Counted from the stretch's first letter, positions 1 to 8,020 are shown. The stretch: 17,916 nucleotides of DNA from Candidatus Saccharimonadales bacterium (GCA_025450135.1 JANWHZ010000004.1:1-17916); one strand, 5' to 3'. Numbers and translations: made by a program. Notes: generated from the sequence alone by a model not told the origin.

Positions 1-12
1 GCCCGGTAATTG

Positions 13-18
13 TATACA
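13..18 (+). promoter_or_regulatory. putative -10 box of ddl (TATACA)
   Basis: TATACA lies 8 nt upstream of the ddl ATG, preceded by TTG. The 26 bases before the ATG contain no purine-rich Shine-Dalgarno. A start of transcription about 7 nt downstream of the box would fall at or next to the start codon, so ddl may be leaderless. The -35 would lie outside the window, so this cannot be confirmed here. Confidence 0.4.
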
Positions 19-26
19 CTAATTGC

Positions 27-1199
27 ATGGAAACAGTTGCAGTTATTTTTGGCGGGCGGTCTGCCGAACATGACATATCGATAGTGACCGCCATTGCTAG
101 TATTATCAAGCCGCTCGAACTCACTAAGAAGTACAAAGTGGAGCCTGTCTATATCGCCAAAAGTGGCGTCTGGTATTGGGATGAACGGCTGAAGGATATC
201 GAGTTGTACCGTTCTACTAAAATCCAGGACTTCATGCATAAAGCTCAGCCCGCCAGTGTGCAATTTGATGGAGGTATGACACTCGTGAAGGCGAGTGGAA
301 TTGCTGGCCGTAAGACAGCGCGGAAAGTTGACATTGTCTTCCCAGCTATGCACGGCACGTATGGTGAGGATGGGGCGCTGATGGGACTGCTCGATATGGC
401 AAATGTGCCATATGCCGGCTGCGACATGCAGTCAAGTGTGATTGGCATGGATAAGATATTGGCCAAGCTAGTTGCACAAAGTGCAGGACTCAAAACGGTG
501 CCCGACGTTGTGTTTAGCCATGAAGCGTATGAACGGGAGGGTGAAAAACTGCTCGATAGGATAGAACAGAAGTTAGGGTACCCTGCTTTTGTGAAACCAC
601 CACACCTTGGCTCAAGTATCGGTGTGACCAAAGTCTCGACTCGCAATGAGTTACGAAATGCCATAGAAGTAGCGTTACATTATGACTCTAATGTGCTGGT
701 AGAGATGGCAGTACCAAACCTGCGCGAGGCCACGTTGCCCATTATTGGTTACGGCGACAACATCATCCCGGCGATGTTAGAGGAGCCGATGTTTAAAGCA
801 GAGGACTTCTTTGACTTCGATACTAAGTACTTACGTGGTGGTAAAAAGGGCAAGGGCGGCGGTAAGGGTACGCAGGGAGCGCAAGGGTATAGCCGGATCC
901 CAGCCGCTTTCCCAGAACCGCTCTACAAAGAAGCGGAGCATGTGGCGATCGCTGGCTTTAAAGCAGCGGGCTGCTCAGGGATTGCACGGGTAGACATCTT
1001 AATTAACGAAAAGACTAGCGACGTCTATTTCAATGAGATTAATCCGCTTCCCGGTGGACTGTATGCGCATAACTGGCAGAAAGCAGGCATAAGTAATGTC
1101 GAACTCGTGCAAAAACTCGTCGCCTTTGCCGAGGAGCGCCATGCGGCACGGAATGCGCTCACTACCTCGTTTACTACAAACTATCTCCAGCAATTCTAG
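27..1199 (+). CDS. ddl: D-alanine--D-alanine ligase
   Basis: ATP-grasp ligase that joins two D-alanines for the peptidoglycan stem peptide; cytoplasmic. The 390 residues show the N-terminal GGRSAEHDIS motif (about 9-18), the HGTYGEDG segment (109-116), the ATP-grasp VKPPHLGSSIGV stretch (189-200), the omega-loop DFDTKYL (263-269) and the metal-binding RVDILINE...NEINPLPGG end (321-344). It is longer than typical Ddl (about 310-370), partly because of a Lys/Gly-rich insert at 270-288 in the omega-loop. The usual N-T-x-P-G-x-T-S-x-S end motif is replaced by NPLPGGLYAHN, which changes residues that line the second D-Ala site in the known family. Alanine racemase follows after 13 bases, so the pair is an operon. 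The start is the first ATG, giving the expected GGRSAEH position. No Shine-Dalgarno is visible. Family assignment is firm; normal D-Ala specificity is inferred. Confidence 0.95.
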   Translation: METVAVIFGGRSAEHDISIVTAIASIIKPLELTKKYKVEPVYIAKSGVWYWDERLKDIELYRSTKIQDFMHKAQPASVQFDGGMTLVKASGIAGRKTARKVDIVFPAMHGTYGEDGALMGLLDMANVPYAGCDMQSSVIGMDKILAKLVAQSAGLKTVPDVVFSHEAYEREGEKLLDRIEQKLGYPAFVKPPHLGSSIGVTKVSTRNELRNAIEVALHYDSNVLVEMAVPNLREATLPIIGYGDNIIPAMLEEPMFKAEDFFDFDTKYLRGGKKGKGGGKGTQGAQGYSRIPAAFPEPLYKEAEHVAIAGFKAAGCSGIARVDILINEKTSDVYFNEINPLPGGLYAHNWQKAGISNVELVQKLVAFAEERHAARNALTTSFTTNYLQQF

Positions 1200-1212
1200 G
1201 GGGTAAGTTCGA

Positions 1213-2376
1213 ATGCTCCGCAGGCTTGTGTATAGGTATCTTCGGCAGCAAAAGAAAGCCCGCGAGCAGCGATATAAAACGCTTAACACCGTATATTTAC
1301 ACCAGCGTGCGGTGCGGCATAACGTAGCGTTTCTACGTCGCCAGCACCCAGGCTTCGACATTATTCCGGTACTCAAGTCAAATGCGTATGGGCATGGTCT
1401 TAAAGAGCTAGCAGAAATATTAGATAGTGTTGACTGTGCATTCCTGGCAGTCGACGGCTATTTTGAAGCGGCGAAGATACGGCATATTACCAGACATCGA
1501 CTATTGGTGCTTGGGTATATTCTGCCGGAGAATGCGGCGTTGGTTGACACGACACGCTGTTCGTTTGTGGTGCAAGACAGGGCGGGCCTCGAGGCGTTTG
1601 GCAGCCTAGCCCGACCGGTACATATTCATCTGGAACTCAATACAGGTATGAACAGGCTCGGGTTGGGAGAAGACGAGTTGGGTGCATATCTTGCGACGCT
1701 CAAGCGTTTTTCGAATTTAAGGCTCGAAGGGGTTATGTCGCATCTTGCTGATGCTGACAATCCGGCTGACGACTCATTCACGAACCGACAAGTGGAGATA
1801 TTTGACCGATCACTTGAAAAGATTCAAGCCGCTGGTTTCTCACCGGATAGCATACACATTGCTCAGACAGCAGGAAGCACTAAAGCACAGAGCAAATACG
1901 CCAATGCGCTCCGGCTTGGTATTGGGCTGTGCGGCATTAATCCATTAAGCGCAGCGGACACTCACTATGATGAACTTGCTGGACTGCAGCCCGTATTAAG
2001 TGCTGCGAGTACGATCATAAAGGTCATTGACCTCAAGCCGGGTGGAGTAGTCGGCTACAACCGTACTTACATCGCTAAACAAGCTACGCGTATCGGCGTA
2101 CTGCCGTTCGGCTACTATGAAGGCCTACCACGTGAGCTTAGTAATATAGGCATATTGACGTCAAATGGCCAAAAGCTGCCAATAGTAGGGCGTATCAGCA
2201 TGAACCATGTCATGGTCGAGCTCAGTGGAGATCTAACCATTGGTGATCAGGTGACGATTTTTAGTAACGACCCGAAACAGCCAAACTCTATCGCTGCTCT
2301 TGCTGCTCGTCACCACTTATTCGCATACAGCGTAGCAACTGGCATAGCTAACAGCATTCGACGGGAAATTGTGTAA
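1213..2376 (+). CDS. alr: alanine racemase
   Basis: PLP enzyme interconverting L- and D-alanine, feeding the ligase encoded just upstream. In its 387 residues the PLP lysine lies in VLKSNAYGHG (Lys55). The LNTGMNRLG stretch (142-150) matches the family's phosphate-side VDTGMGRLG motif. HIAQTAGS (215-222), RLGIGLCGINP (234-244), the second catalytic tyrosine in GYNRTY (Tyr282) and the substrate-side VGRISMNHV (325-333) are all in order. The last has M-N-H where many racemases have M-D-Q. The N-terminal 20 residues are basic (RRLVYRYLRQQKK) and precede the TIM barrel. GGGGGT lies just upstream of the ATG as a ribosome site. It begins 13 bases after the ddl stop, so it is cotranscribed. Length and domain order are normal. 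Confidence 0.95.
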   Translation: MLRRLVYRYLRQQKKAREQRYKTLNTVYLHQRAVRHNVAFLRRQHPGFDIIPVLKSNAYGHGLKELAEILDSVDCAFLAVDGYFEAAKIRHITRHRLLVLGYILPENAALVDTTRCSFVVQDRAGLEAFGSLARPVHIHLELNTGMNRLGLGEDELGAYLATLKRFSNLRLEGVMSHLADADNPADDSFTNRQVEIFDRSLEKIQAAGFSPDSIHIAQTAGSTKAQSKYANALRLGIGLCGINPLSAADTHYDELAGLQPVLSAASTIIKVIDLKPGGVVGYNRTYIAKQATRIGVLPFGYYEGLPRELSNIGILTSNGQKLPIVGRISMNHVMVELSGDLTIGDQVTIFSNDPKQPNSIAALAARHHLFAYSVATGIANSIRREIV

Positions 2377-2379
2377 TAT

Positions 2380-2408
2380 TTGTGCGTTGCAGCAAGATTG
2401 CTTATAAT
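2380..2408 (+). promoter_or_regulatory. sigma70-type promoter TTGTGC-N17-TATAAT
   Basis: TTGTGC at 2380-2385 and TATAAT at 2403-2408 are separated by exactly 17 nt, directly after the alr stop. It would start transcription near 2415 and drives the membrane protein gene at 2436. Confidence 0.7.
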
Positions 2409-2409
2409 T

Positions 2410-2425
2410 CGCTTAAACGTAAGCG
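2410..2425 (+). promoter_or_regulatory. inverted repeat at the transcription start (CGCTTA/TAAGCG)
   Basis: A perfect 6-bp inverted repeat with an AACG spacer begins two bases after the -10 box and covers the predicted transcription start. It could be an operator or a 5'-end hairpin that protects the mRNA; the sequence does not decide between these. Confidence 0.4.
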
Positions 2426-2435
2426 AGATTAAAAT

Positions 2436-3941
2436 ATGCCTGAAGATTCACAAACACCATCTAGCGCCCCGGTCCCTCCCACGCCGCCAACTCCTTTTAT
2501 GCCGCCTGCTCCAGAGGTGCCAGCCCCTAGTCCGACGCCCAGCCCAGCACCTGGTATGCCCACCGGTCCTATGGTCAGCTCCATGCCGTTTCAGGCGTCT
2601 GGATTTGCGCAGCCCGTAGTCTCGACGCACTCGGTTGTGACGGGTTCTCGCCCACGAATGATGAAGAAGCCAATGATGGTAGCGGGTATAGCAGTTGTCG
2701 CAGCTCTACTCATTGGTGGTGGTTTTGTATTTGGTTTCTATTTGCCGAATACACCTGAAAACGTCTATAGCGCCGGTATTGAGAACACGGGCAAGGCATT
2801 TGATGCGTTGGTATCATACTCGAAGTCGCAACAGAATGCCGACTATAAGAGCGCAGACTTTGACGGTACGATGAAAGTCGCCAGTCCGAGTGCTAGCTTC
2901 GACTTTAACCTAAATGGTTCCACAGATACGAATGGCAACGCAACCGCAGGCATAAACCTCGACGTTATGAGTAACAAGGCAACAGCCAATTTTCGCAGTA
3001 TCCACGCTGCAGGCAATACCAATCCGGATATGTATTTTCAACTGAGCGGCATCAAAAATTACTTAGATAGTAATGGCTTGAATTCGCTCGACAATCTAGA
3101 TGGCCAATGGATACTCGTCGATCATACGTTAATTGACTCGTATACCAGTCAACTTAAGGATGTGACTCCCGGAGGCGTGAACCCGGCGACAGTGCCCTCG
3201 TATGCGCAGATCCAAGATGCAGAAACCAAAGTCCAAACCGTAAACCGACAATATCTCTTCTCGACTAATGCTTCGACCGCAGTACCAGCGAACGAGAAGT
3301 ATCTGGGGCAAACACATGAGAGCGGCCGAACCTTGAACCACTACAAAGTCGGGTACAACAAAGACCACCTAAATACGTATATACAATCTGTTGCAAACGC
3401 GCTTGATGCCAGCCAACTCAATGACTGGTCTAAGAAGGCGAACGGCGGTAAGAGCCTCAGTGATGCTATGCAGTTCTCGCAATTGGAAAGTGATATCAAG
3501 AGCTCCAAGGGAGACTACACTTTCGATCTCTGGGTAGACACCGGTACGCGGCTTGTGAGCAAAGTTACATTTACCGATACCAATCCAGCAGACAATGGTG
3601 GAACGTTCACGGTGGGCCAAGGCTATACTGGTGGCGATGAATACCCCTTTACTCTTTCGGCTAGCACCAAGGACGCAAGTGGCAACCCGCAGCAGTTTAC
3701 TGTTGGTACAACGGTTAATACCAAGACCAATAAAGTATCTATGACTGTTGACGGTGCTACGCAGGATGCCACTGGTAAGACTACAATTTCGTTCAGCCTT
3801 AATGCCACGCCCAGCAAGCAGACCATCTCAGTCACAGCGCCAGCCGGAGCCAAGTCGGTTACCCAAATACTGAATGAACTCGGATTGGGTGGGCTAGCGT
3901 CACCAAATTCAGCAAACACCCCGCTCATCTTCCAGCAATAA
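2436..3941 (+). CDS. membrane-anchored protein with proline-rich cytoplasmic head, function unknown
   Basis: I do not recognise a named family. The 501 residues fall into three parts. Residues 1-60 are rich in Pro, Ser and Ala (many PxP and PTP units). A basic RPRMMKK (72-78) precedes one strong membrane segment at about 80-102. About 400 polar residues follow, which should face outside by the positive-inside rule. The outer part contains alternating hydrophobic/polar stretches (for example FDFNLNGS, YTFDLWVDTGTRLVSKVTFTD) suggesting a beta-rich fold. It loosely recalls LppX/LolA-like lipid-binding domains found in exported CPR and actinobacterial proteins, but that is a weak resemblance. There is no lipobox and no cysteine. 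It has its own promoter and no clear Shine-Dalgarno (GCGAGATTAAAAT before ATG). It stands alone between alr and the alaX group. Confidence 0.85.
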   Translation: MPEDSQTPSSAPVPPTPPTPFMPPAPEVPAPSPTPSPAPGMPTGPMVSSMPFQASGFAQPVVSTHSVVTGSRPRMMKKPMMVAGIAVVAALLIGGGFVFGFYLPNTPENVYSAGIENTGKAFDALVSYSKSQQNADYKSADFDGTMKVASPSASFDFNLNGSTDTNGNATAGINLDVMSNKATANFRSIHAAGNTNPDMYFQLSGIKNYLDSNGLNSLDNLDGQWILVDHTLIDSYTSQLKDVTPGGVNPATVPSYAQIQDAETKVQTVNRQYLFSTNASTAVPANEKYLGQTHESGRTLNHYKVGYNKDHLNTYIQSVANALDASQLNDWSKKANGGKSLSDAMQFSQLESDIKSSKGDYTFDLWVDTGTRLVSKVTFTDTNPADNGGTFTVGQGYTGGDEYPFTLSASTKDASGNPQQFTVGTTVNTKTNKVSMTVDGATQDATGKTTISFSLNATPSKQTISVTAPAGAKSVTQILNELGLGGLASPNSANTPLIFQQ

Positions 3942-3965
3942 TCGCTAGTAAAAACATCAGCTTGC

Positions 3966-3974
3966 TGGTATAAC
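3966..3974 (+). promoter_or_regulatory. extended -10 promoter (TGG-TATAAC)
   Basis: TGG followed by TATAAC, with no recognisable -35 at 17 nt. It is the best promoter candidate for the 4081 gene and would give a leader of about 100 nt. Confidence 0.45.
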
Positions 3975-4015
3975 TGAGTCATGACAAGCCTGCGCTACGC
4001 AAGCAAACTCTTTCT

Positions 4016-4029
4016 CGCCCGCTAGGGCG
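4016..4029 (+). other. hairpin in the leader of the alaX gene (CGCCC-GCTA-GGGCG)
   Basis: A perfect 5-bp stem with a 4-nt loop, about 50 nt before the alaX ATG, flanked by TTTCT and TATATAT. A second small stem (TGCG-CTA-CGCA) lies at 3991-4001. No T-box or other known riboswitch signature was seen, so this is only a structured leader candidate. Confidence 0.3.
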
Positions 4030-4080
4030 TATATATCTCGTACCAACGAACTTCCTGTAACTCTAAACGAGGTATTACCT

Positions 4081-4827
4081 ATGGCAACGCAACTAGTGTA
4101 TATGGAAGATTTCGACGTGTTGACATGTACAGCCACCGTGGTCATGGTAGGTAAGACCGATGACGGTCGTGTGGATGTACAACTTGACCGGACATGCTTT
4201 TATCCACGTGGGGGTGGCCAAGATTGGGATGAAGGCACAATTGCCAAGACTGATAAAACAGTTGTGCTTACCGTTAGCGAAGTCCGTCTTGATGAGTATG
4301 GGGCGGTACATCATGTAGGTAGTCATGAGGTAGGCGAGCTACTTGTTGGTGACGTGACACTGTGTACTGTTAACGCTGACCGCAGATCCATAAATACCCG
4401 CCTGCATTCTGCCGGCCACGTAATCGATATGGCAATTGACCAGCTCGGGCTCGATTGGGTGCCCGGCAAGGGCGGCCACTACCCGTATATGTCCTTTGTC
4501 GAATACGCTACTGAAGTCGAGCCGAGCGCAGCAGACGACTGGCGCGGCAAGATTGAGGCTACTGCCAATCAGATTATTCGAGCCGGTAGCAGCAATGTCA
4601 TTCGTTTTATGCCTATCGAGGATATGCATACCGTGTGCAGGCATGTACCAGACAACATTCCGAAGAACAAACCAGCTCGTGTGGTGATGTATGGCGAGTA
4701 CTTTGGTATCCCGTGCGGGGGAACCCACGTTCGCGATGTCCATGACATTGGCCACGTCACTGTTACGAAGCTAAAGTCAAAGCAAGGTGTAACGAAGGTT
4801 TCATATGCTGTAGTGGGGATAAACTAG
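4081..4827 (+). CDS. alanyl-tRNA editing protein, AlaX type
   Basis: Free-standing homologue of the alanyl-tRNA synthetase editing domain. The family hydrolyses Ser (or Gly) wrongly attached to tRNA-Ala in the cytoplasm. The 248 residues carry the zinc-binding pair HSAGH (His109, His113) and CGGTH (Cys212, His216), which are the family's catalytic-site ligands. The FYPRGGGQ glycine motif (40-47) before the editing core is typical of the medium-length AlaX class rather than the short one. There is no aminoacylation domain, so it is not a fragment of alaS. The start is supported by GAGGT 8 nt upstream. The stop TAG is followed immediately by the next gene's ATG, so the two are translated together, and leuS follows. 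Class membership is well supported; the exact misacylated substrate is inferred. Confidence 0.9.
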   Translation: MATQLVYMEDFDVLTCTATVVMVGKTDDGRVDVQLDRTCFYPRGGGQDWDEGTIAKTDKTVVLTVSEVRLDEYGAVHHVGSHEVGELLVGDVTLCTVNADRRSINTRLHSAGHVIDMAIDQLGLDWVPGKGGHYPYMSFVEYATEVEPSAADDWRGKIEATANQIIRAGSSNVIRFMPIEDMHTVCRHVPDNIPKNKPARVVMYGEYFGIPCGGTHVRDVHDIGHVTVTKLKSKQGVTKVSYAVVGIN

Positions 4828-5259
4828 ATGGCTTACGTCCCTATCACGCATAAATTTGTCGCCGTCCTAAATAAGAAAGTACCGGTTGGGAACCTGATGA
4901 ATGCGCTTGGACATATGACGGCGGGATTCGCCGTTTCATATTCTGACCAAGCATCACTGCGGTTTAACAATTATCATGATGCAGACGGTAACGACCACCC
5001 GCACATATCAGACAACCCCTTCATTGTGTTGCAAGCTGACAACTCTAATAAGATTCGTACACTGCGAGAAGCGCTGACAGAAGCGGGCTTACCTTTCGTC
5101 GATTTCACAAGTACCATGACGGAAGGCACCTATTTTGAGCAGCAAGAACGTACGAATCGTACACCAGAAGCTGAGCTGGAATATTACGGCATTGTTACTT
5201 TCGCCACGATTGAGCAGCTTAATGGACTTACGAAGAAGTTTTCTCTTTGGCGAAGCTAA
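4828..5259 (+). CDS. DUF2000 family protein
   Basis: A 143-residue protein that I place in the DUF2000 family, whose solved members have a fold related to archaeal/eukaryotic-type peptidyl-tRNA hydrolase (PTH2). Supporting features are the N-terminal FVAVLNKKVPVGNLMNALGHMTAG stretch (about residues 10-33), a basic strand-turn-helix start with a GxxxNALGH turn, a central PFIVLQAD strand (about 64-71) and a closing YYGIVTFATIEQLNGLTKKFSLWR. The biochemical activity of the family is not established, so no function is assigned. Its ATG begins on the base after the alaX stop, with GGGGAT as a ribosome site inside the end of alaX. Together with leuS downstream, this context hints at a tRNA-linked role. 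Confidence in a real gene is high and in the family name moderate. Confidence 0.75.
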   Translation: MAYVPITHKFVAVLNKKVPVGNLMNALGHMTAGFAVSYSDQASLRFNNYHDADGNDHPHISDNPFIVLQADNSNKIRTLREALTEAGLPFVDFTSTMTEGTYFEQQERTNRTPEAELEYYGIVTFATIEQLNGLTKKFSLWRS

Positions 5260-5282
5260 GGACATTGATAGGATAATGATAT

Positions 5283-7772
5283 ATGAAACGATACAACCCG
5301 AAGGAAATCGAGCCAAAATGGCAGCAGCAATGGGCAGAAAGCGGCATCTACAGAGCATCCGATGACTCTAAAAAACCCAAGCGGTATATTTTGGAATACT
5401 TCCCGTATCCGAGTGGTGCGGCGATGCATGTCGGCCACGTGCGTAACTACACTATTGGCGATGCGTTGACACGTCATGCTCGAATGAACGGCTATAACGT
5501 GCTCCATCCCATGGGCTGGGATGCCTTTGGTTTACCAGCTGAAAACTACGCGATAAAAACGGGCATCAGTCCGCAGGAAGCAATCAAACAAAACACCACT
5601 CGCTTCAAACAGCAGCTGATCCAGATGGGCTTCGGTTACGACTGGTCACGCGAGTTTGCTAGTTCGGATCCGGAGTACTACCACTGGACGCAGTGGTTCT
5701 TCCTGCTCTTGTTTAGGAAGGGTCTTGCCTATCAGAAGGAGAGCTTACAGTGGTGGTGCCCTGTAGATAAGACGGTATTAGCCAATGAACAGGTGGAGAA
5801 TGGGCGTTGTTGGCGCTGCGGTTCGGAAGTTGAGAAGAAAGCGCTGAAGCAATGGTTCTTCAAGATCACCGATTACGCCGATCGATTAGCCGCGGACCTA
5901 GATAAGGTCAATTGGAGCGATGCGCTGAAGAGTATGCAGCGTAACTGGATCGGCCGTAAAGAAGGTATTAACATTACGTACAAAGTAGCGAATGCCAAGA
6001 CAAGTGAAGAAATCGCGGTGTTTACTACACGGCCTGACACGAACTACGGTGCAACATTTATCGTGCTGGCGCCGGAGCACCCGTTTATTCAAAGCGTCAT
6101 GCGCCAAACAATAGTGCCCAAGGAGGGACCGTCACACTGGCAGGCGGTTGAGCAGTATGTGCAGAAAGCTCTGGCTAAGAGTGATGTCGAGCGTAAGGAA
6201 GAAGGACGACTTAAATCGGGCGCATTCACCGGTTTGTATGTTACCAACCCTCTGAACAATAAGCAGCTGCCGGTATGGGTGTCGGACTTTGTGCTGATGG
6301 ACTTCGGCACTGGTGCTGTCGTCGGTGTGCCAGGCCACGATATGCGTGATTTTGAATTTGCCAAACAGTTTGACCTGCCAATCGAACGGGTAGTTGTTGG
6401 CTCGGACGGGGATAAGTCACCGATTACGCGAGCCGAGCAAGTACAGGAAGAGAGTGGAAAAATGATTAACTCCGACTCGCTGAACGGGCTGGCGATTCAT
6501 GAGGCTACCCAAAAGATGATGGATCTTATGGAAGAACGTGGGATGGGTGTACGAACGCATACCTATCACTTGCGCGACTGGTTAATCTCGCGGCAGCGCT
6601 ACTGGGGCGCGCCGATCCCGATTGTTCACTGTGAGTCATGCGGTGTCGTACCTGTGCCCGACGATCAGTTGCCAGTAGTGTTGCCCCCAATGCAAAGTTT
6701 CGAGCCAAGCGGCGATGGGCGTAGCCCACTGGCGCGGGTGCCGGAATTTGTGAATACTTTGTGCCCGAAATGCAGCGGGCCTGCACAGCGTGAGACGGAC
6801 ACCATGGACGGTTTTGCTTGCTCAAGCTGGTATTTCTTGCGATTTGCTGACCCACACAATGCCCAAGCAGCTTTCAGCCAGGGTAAAGTCAAATACTGGC
6901 TGCCAGTAGATGATTACATCGGTGGCGCAGAACATGCAGTTATGCACCTGCTGTATGCGCGCATGTGGGTTAAAGTCATGCACGACGACGGCCTGATTGT
7001 ATTCGACGAGCCGTTTATGACATTGCGTAACCAGGGCATGATCCTGGCACCAGATGGCCAAAAAATGAGTAAGAGCAAGGGTAACACCATCGAACCTGAT
7101 CTGCTGATTGAGCAGGGGTATGGCGCGGACTCGATCCGCATCATGGAGCTATTTATCGGTCCGTGGAACCAGTCGGCGAACTGGAGTGTTGAAGGGATGG
7201 GCGGAAGCTTCCGCTTTTTGCAACGCGTGTGGGCGTTGACACAGGACTTTATCGCAGCTAAACAAGCAGAGACAGGCTCGAAAGAAGCTGAGTTGCGCCG
7301 CGCCGGGCATCGGGCGATTAAAGCGGTTAGTGACGACATGCGGACGCTTGGCTTCAATACAGCTATAGCTGCGCTGATGGAGTATGTAAACGAGCTGTAC
7401 AAGCTGAAAATTGACGACCCGTTTGCCAGCAAGGATGCGTGGCAGTTCGTAGTGGAAAGTCTGCTGCAACTGTTGGCGCCGTTTGCTCCGCACATCACGG
7501 AAGAACTATGGCATCAGCTGGGGCACACAGACTCAGTGCATGTCAGCGAATGGCCAAAGTATGATGAGGCTGTCTTGACGGTCGATCAAATGACCATAGT
7601 AGTCCAGGTGAACGGGAAAGTTCGCGCTGAACTGAGTGTAGCCGCCAATGCTGGCGCTGAGACGATCATCGAGGCGGCTCAAGCACATGACCGCGTTAAG
7701 CCGTACATTGAAGGTAAAGAAATAAAGAAAACAGTCTATGTTCCGGGTCGGCTCGTCAGCCTGGTCGTCTAG
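5283..7772 (+). CDS. leuS: leucyl-tRNA synthetase
   Basis: Class Ia synthetase charging tRNA-Leu with leucine. The 829 residues include the HIGH-type HVGH at 49-52 in YPSGAAMHVGHVRNY. A zinc-like module contains Cys159, Cys176 and Cys179. The CP1 editing domain has TTRPDT and HDMRDFEFA, whose Asp is the conserved editing residue. A second Cys cluster (HCESCG, later LCPKC) is present, as are DWLISRQRYWGAPIP, the KMSKS loop at 594-598, an anticodon-binding helical domain (FAPHITEELWHQLG) and the C-terminal domain ending VYVPGRLVSLVV. Length is close to the bacterial norm (about 860). AGGA lies 9 nt before the ATG. A GATAAT box 5 nt before the ATG could be a local promoter but is not convincing. 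The gap of 23 bases after the DUF2000 gene suggests cotranscription with the upstream pair. Confidence 0.97.
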   Translation: MKRYNPKEIEPKWQQQWAESGIYRASDDSKKPKRYILEYFPYPSGAAMHVGHVRNYTIGDALTRHARMNGYNVLHPMGWDAFGLPAENYAIKTGISPQEAIKQNTTRFKQQLIQMGFGYDWSREFASSDPEYYHWTQWFFLLLFRKGLAYQKESLQWWCPVDKTVLANEQVENGRCWRCGSEVEKKALKQWFFKITDYADRLAADLDKVNWSDALKSMQRNWIGRKEGINITYKVANAKTSEEIAVFTTRPDTNYGATFIVLAPEHPFIQSVMRQTIVPKEGPSHWQAVEQYVQKALAKSDVERKEEGRLKSGAFTGLYVTNPLNNKQLPVWVSDFVLMDFGTGAVVGVPGHDMRDFEFAKQFDLPIERVVVGSDGDKSPITRAEQVQEESGKMINSDSLNGLAIHEATQKMMDLMEERGMGVRTHTYHLRDWLISRQRYWGAPIPIVHCESCGVVPVPDDQLPVVLPPMQSFEPSGDGRSPLARVPEFVNTLCPKCSGPAQRETDTMDGFACSSWYFLRFADPHNAQAAFSQGKVKYWLPVDDYIGGAEHAVMHLLYARMWVKVMHDDGLIVFDEPFMTLRNQGMILAPDGQKMSKSKGNTIEPDLLIEQGYGADSIRIMELFIGPWNQSANWSVEGMGGSFRFLQRVWALTQDFIAAKQAETGSKEAELRRAGHRAIKAVSDDMRTLGFNTAIAALMEYVNELYKLKIDDPFASKDAWQFVVESLLQLLAPFAPHITEELWHQLGHTDSVHVSEWPKYDEAVLTVDQMTIVVQVNGKVRAELSVAANAGAETIIEAAQAHDRVKPYIEGKEIKKTVYVPGRLVSLVV

Positions 7773-7778
7773 TTTAGG

Positions 7779-7807
7779 TTGAGTTTCATCTGATTTTTCG
7801 CTATACT
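7779..7807 (+). promoter_or_regulatory. sigma70-type promoter TTGAGT-N17-TATACT
   Basis: TTGAGT at 7779-7784 and TATACT at 7802-7807, spacer 17 nt, just after the leuS stop. It would start near 7814 and serves rpmF, whose AAGGAG ribosome site lies at 7839-7844. Confidence 0.7.
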
Positions 7808-7854
7808 GCAAGTAATATTAAGCCTAATTCCAGGTCCAAGGAGTAGCTTTAATC

Positions 7855-8001
7855 ATGGGTAAGCCCAAGAAACGAACCAGCCCCCGCAAGACTGGCCTCC
7901 GCCGCAGCCATCTGTTGGTAGAGCTTGCGCGTAAGGTTAATGCCAAATCACCAGTCAAGGCCTACACGACTCGCCGAGAGTCAAGTAAAAAAGCCGCATA
8001 A
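7855..8001 (+). CDS. rpmF: ribosomal protein bL32, short zinc-free form
   Basis: A 48-residue basic protein starting MGKPKKRTSPRKTGLRRSH, matching the N-terminal half of bL32 (the PKRKTS...RR-SH pattern that lies along 23S rRNA in the large subunit). The usual bL32 is 56-60 residues and many carry a Cys4 zinc knuckle. This one has no cysteine at all and lacks the terminal GYYKGR-type strand, ending in TRRESSKKAA. The start is set by AAGGAG 10 nt upstream and the family N-terminus. It has its own promoter and stands alone between leuS and nusB. The main alternative would be an unrelated small basic protein, but the match at the N-terminus and the composition favour bL32. Confidence 0.8.
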   Translation: MGKPKKRTSPRKTGLRRSHLLVELARKVNAKSPVKAYTTRRESSKKAA

Positions 8002-8020
8002 GCCAGCCCGCTGATCAATC

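Noticed and set aside
3991..4080. T-box or riboswitch before the alaX gene
   Set aside because: No T-box consensus (AGGGUGGNACCGCG-like) and no terminator/antiterminator pair; only small hairpins.
6914..7498. 194-codon minus-strand open frame inside leuS
   Set aside because: It is a shadow of a conserved leuS region including the KMSKS loop; no independent support.
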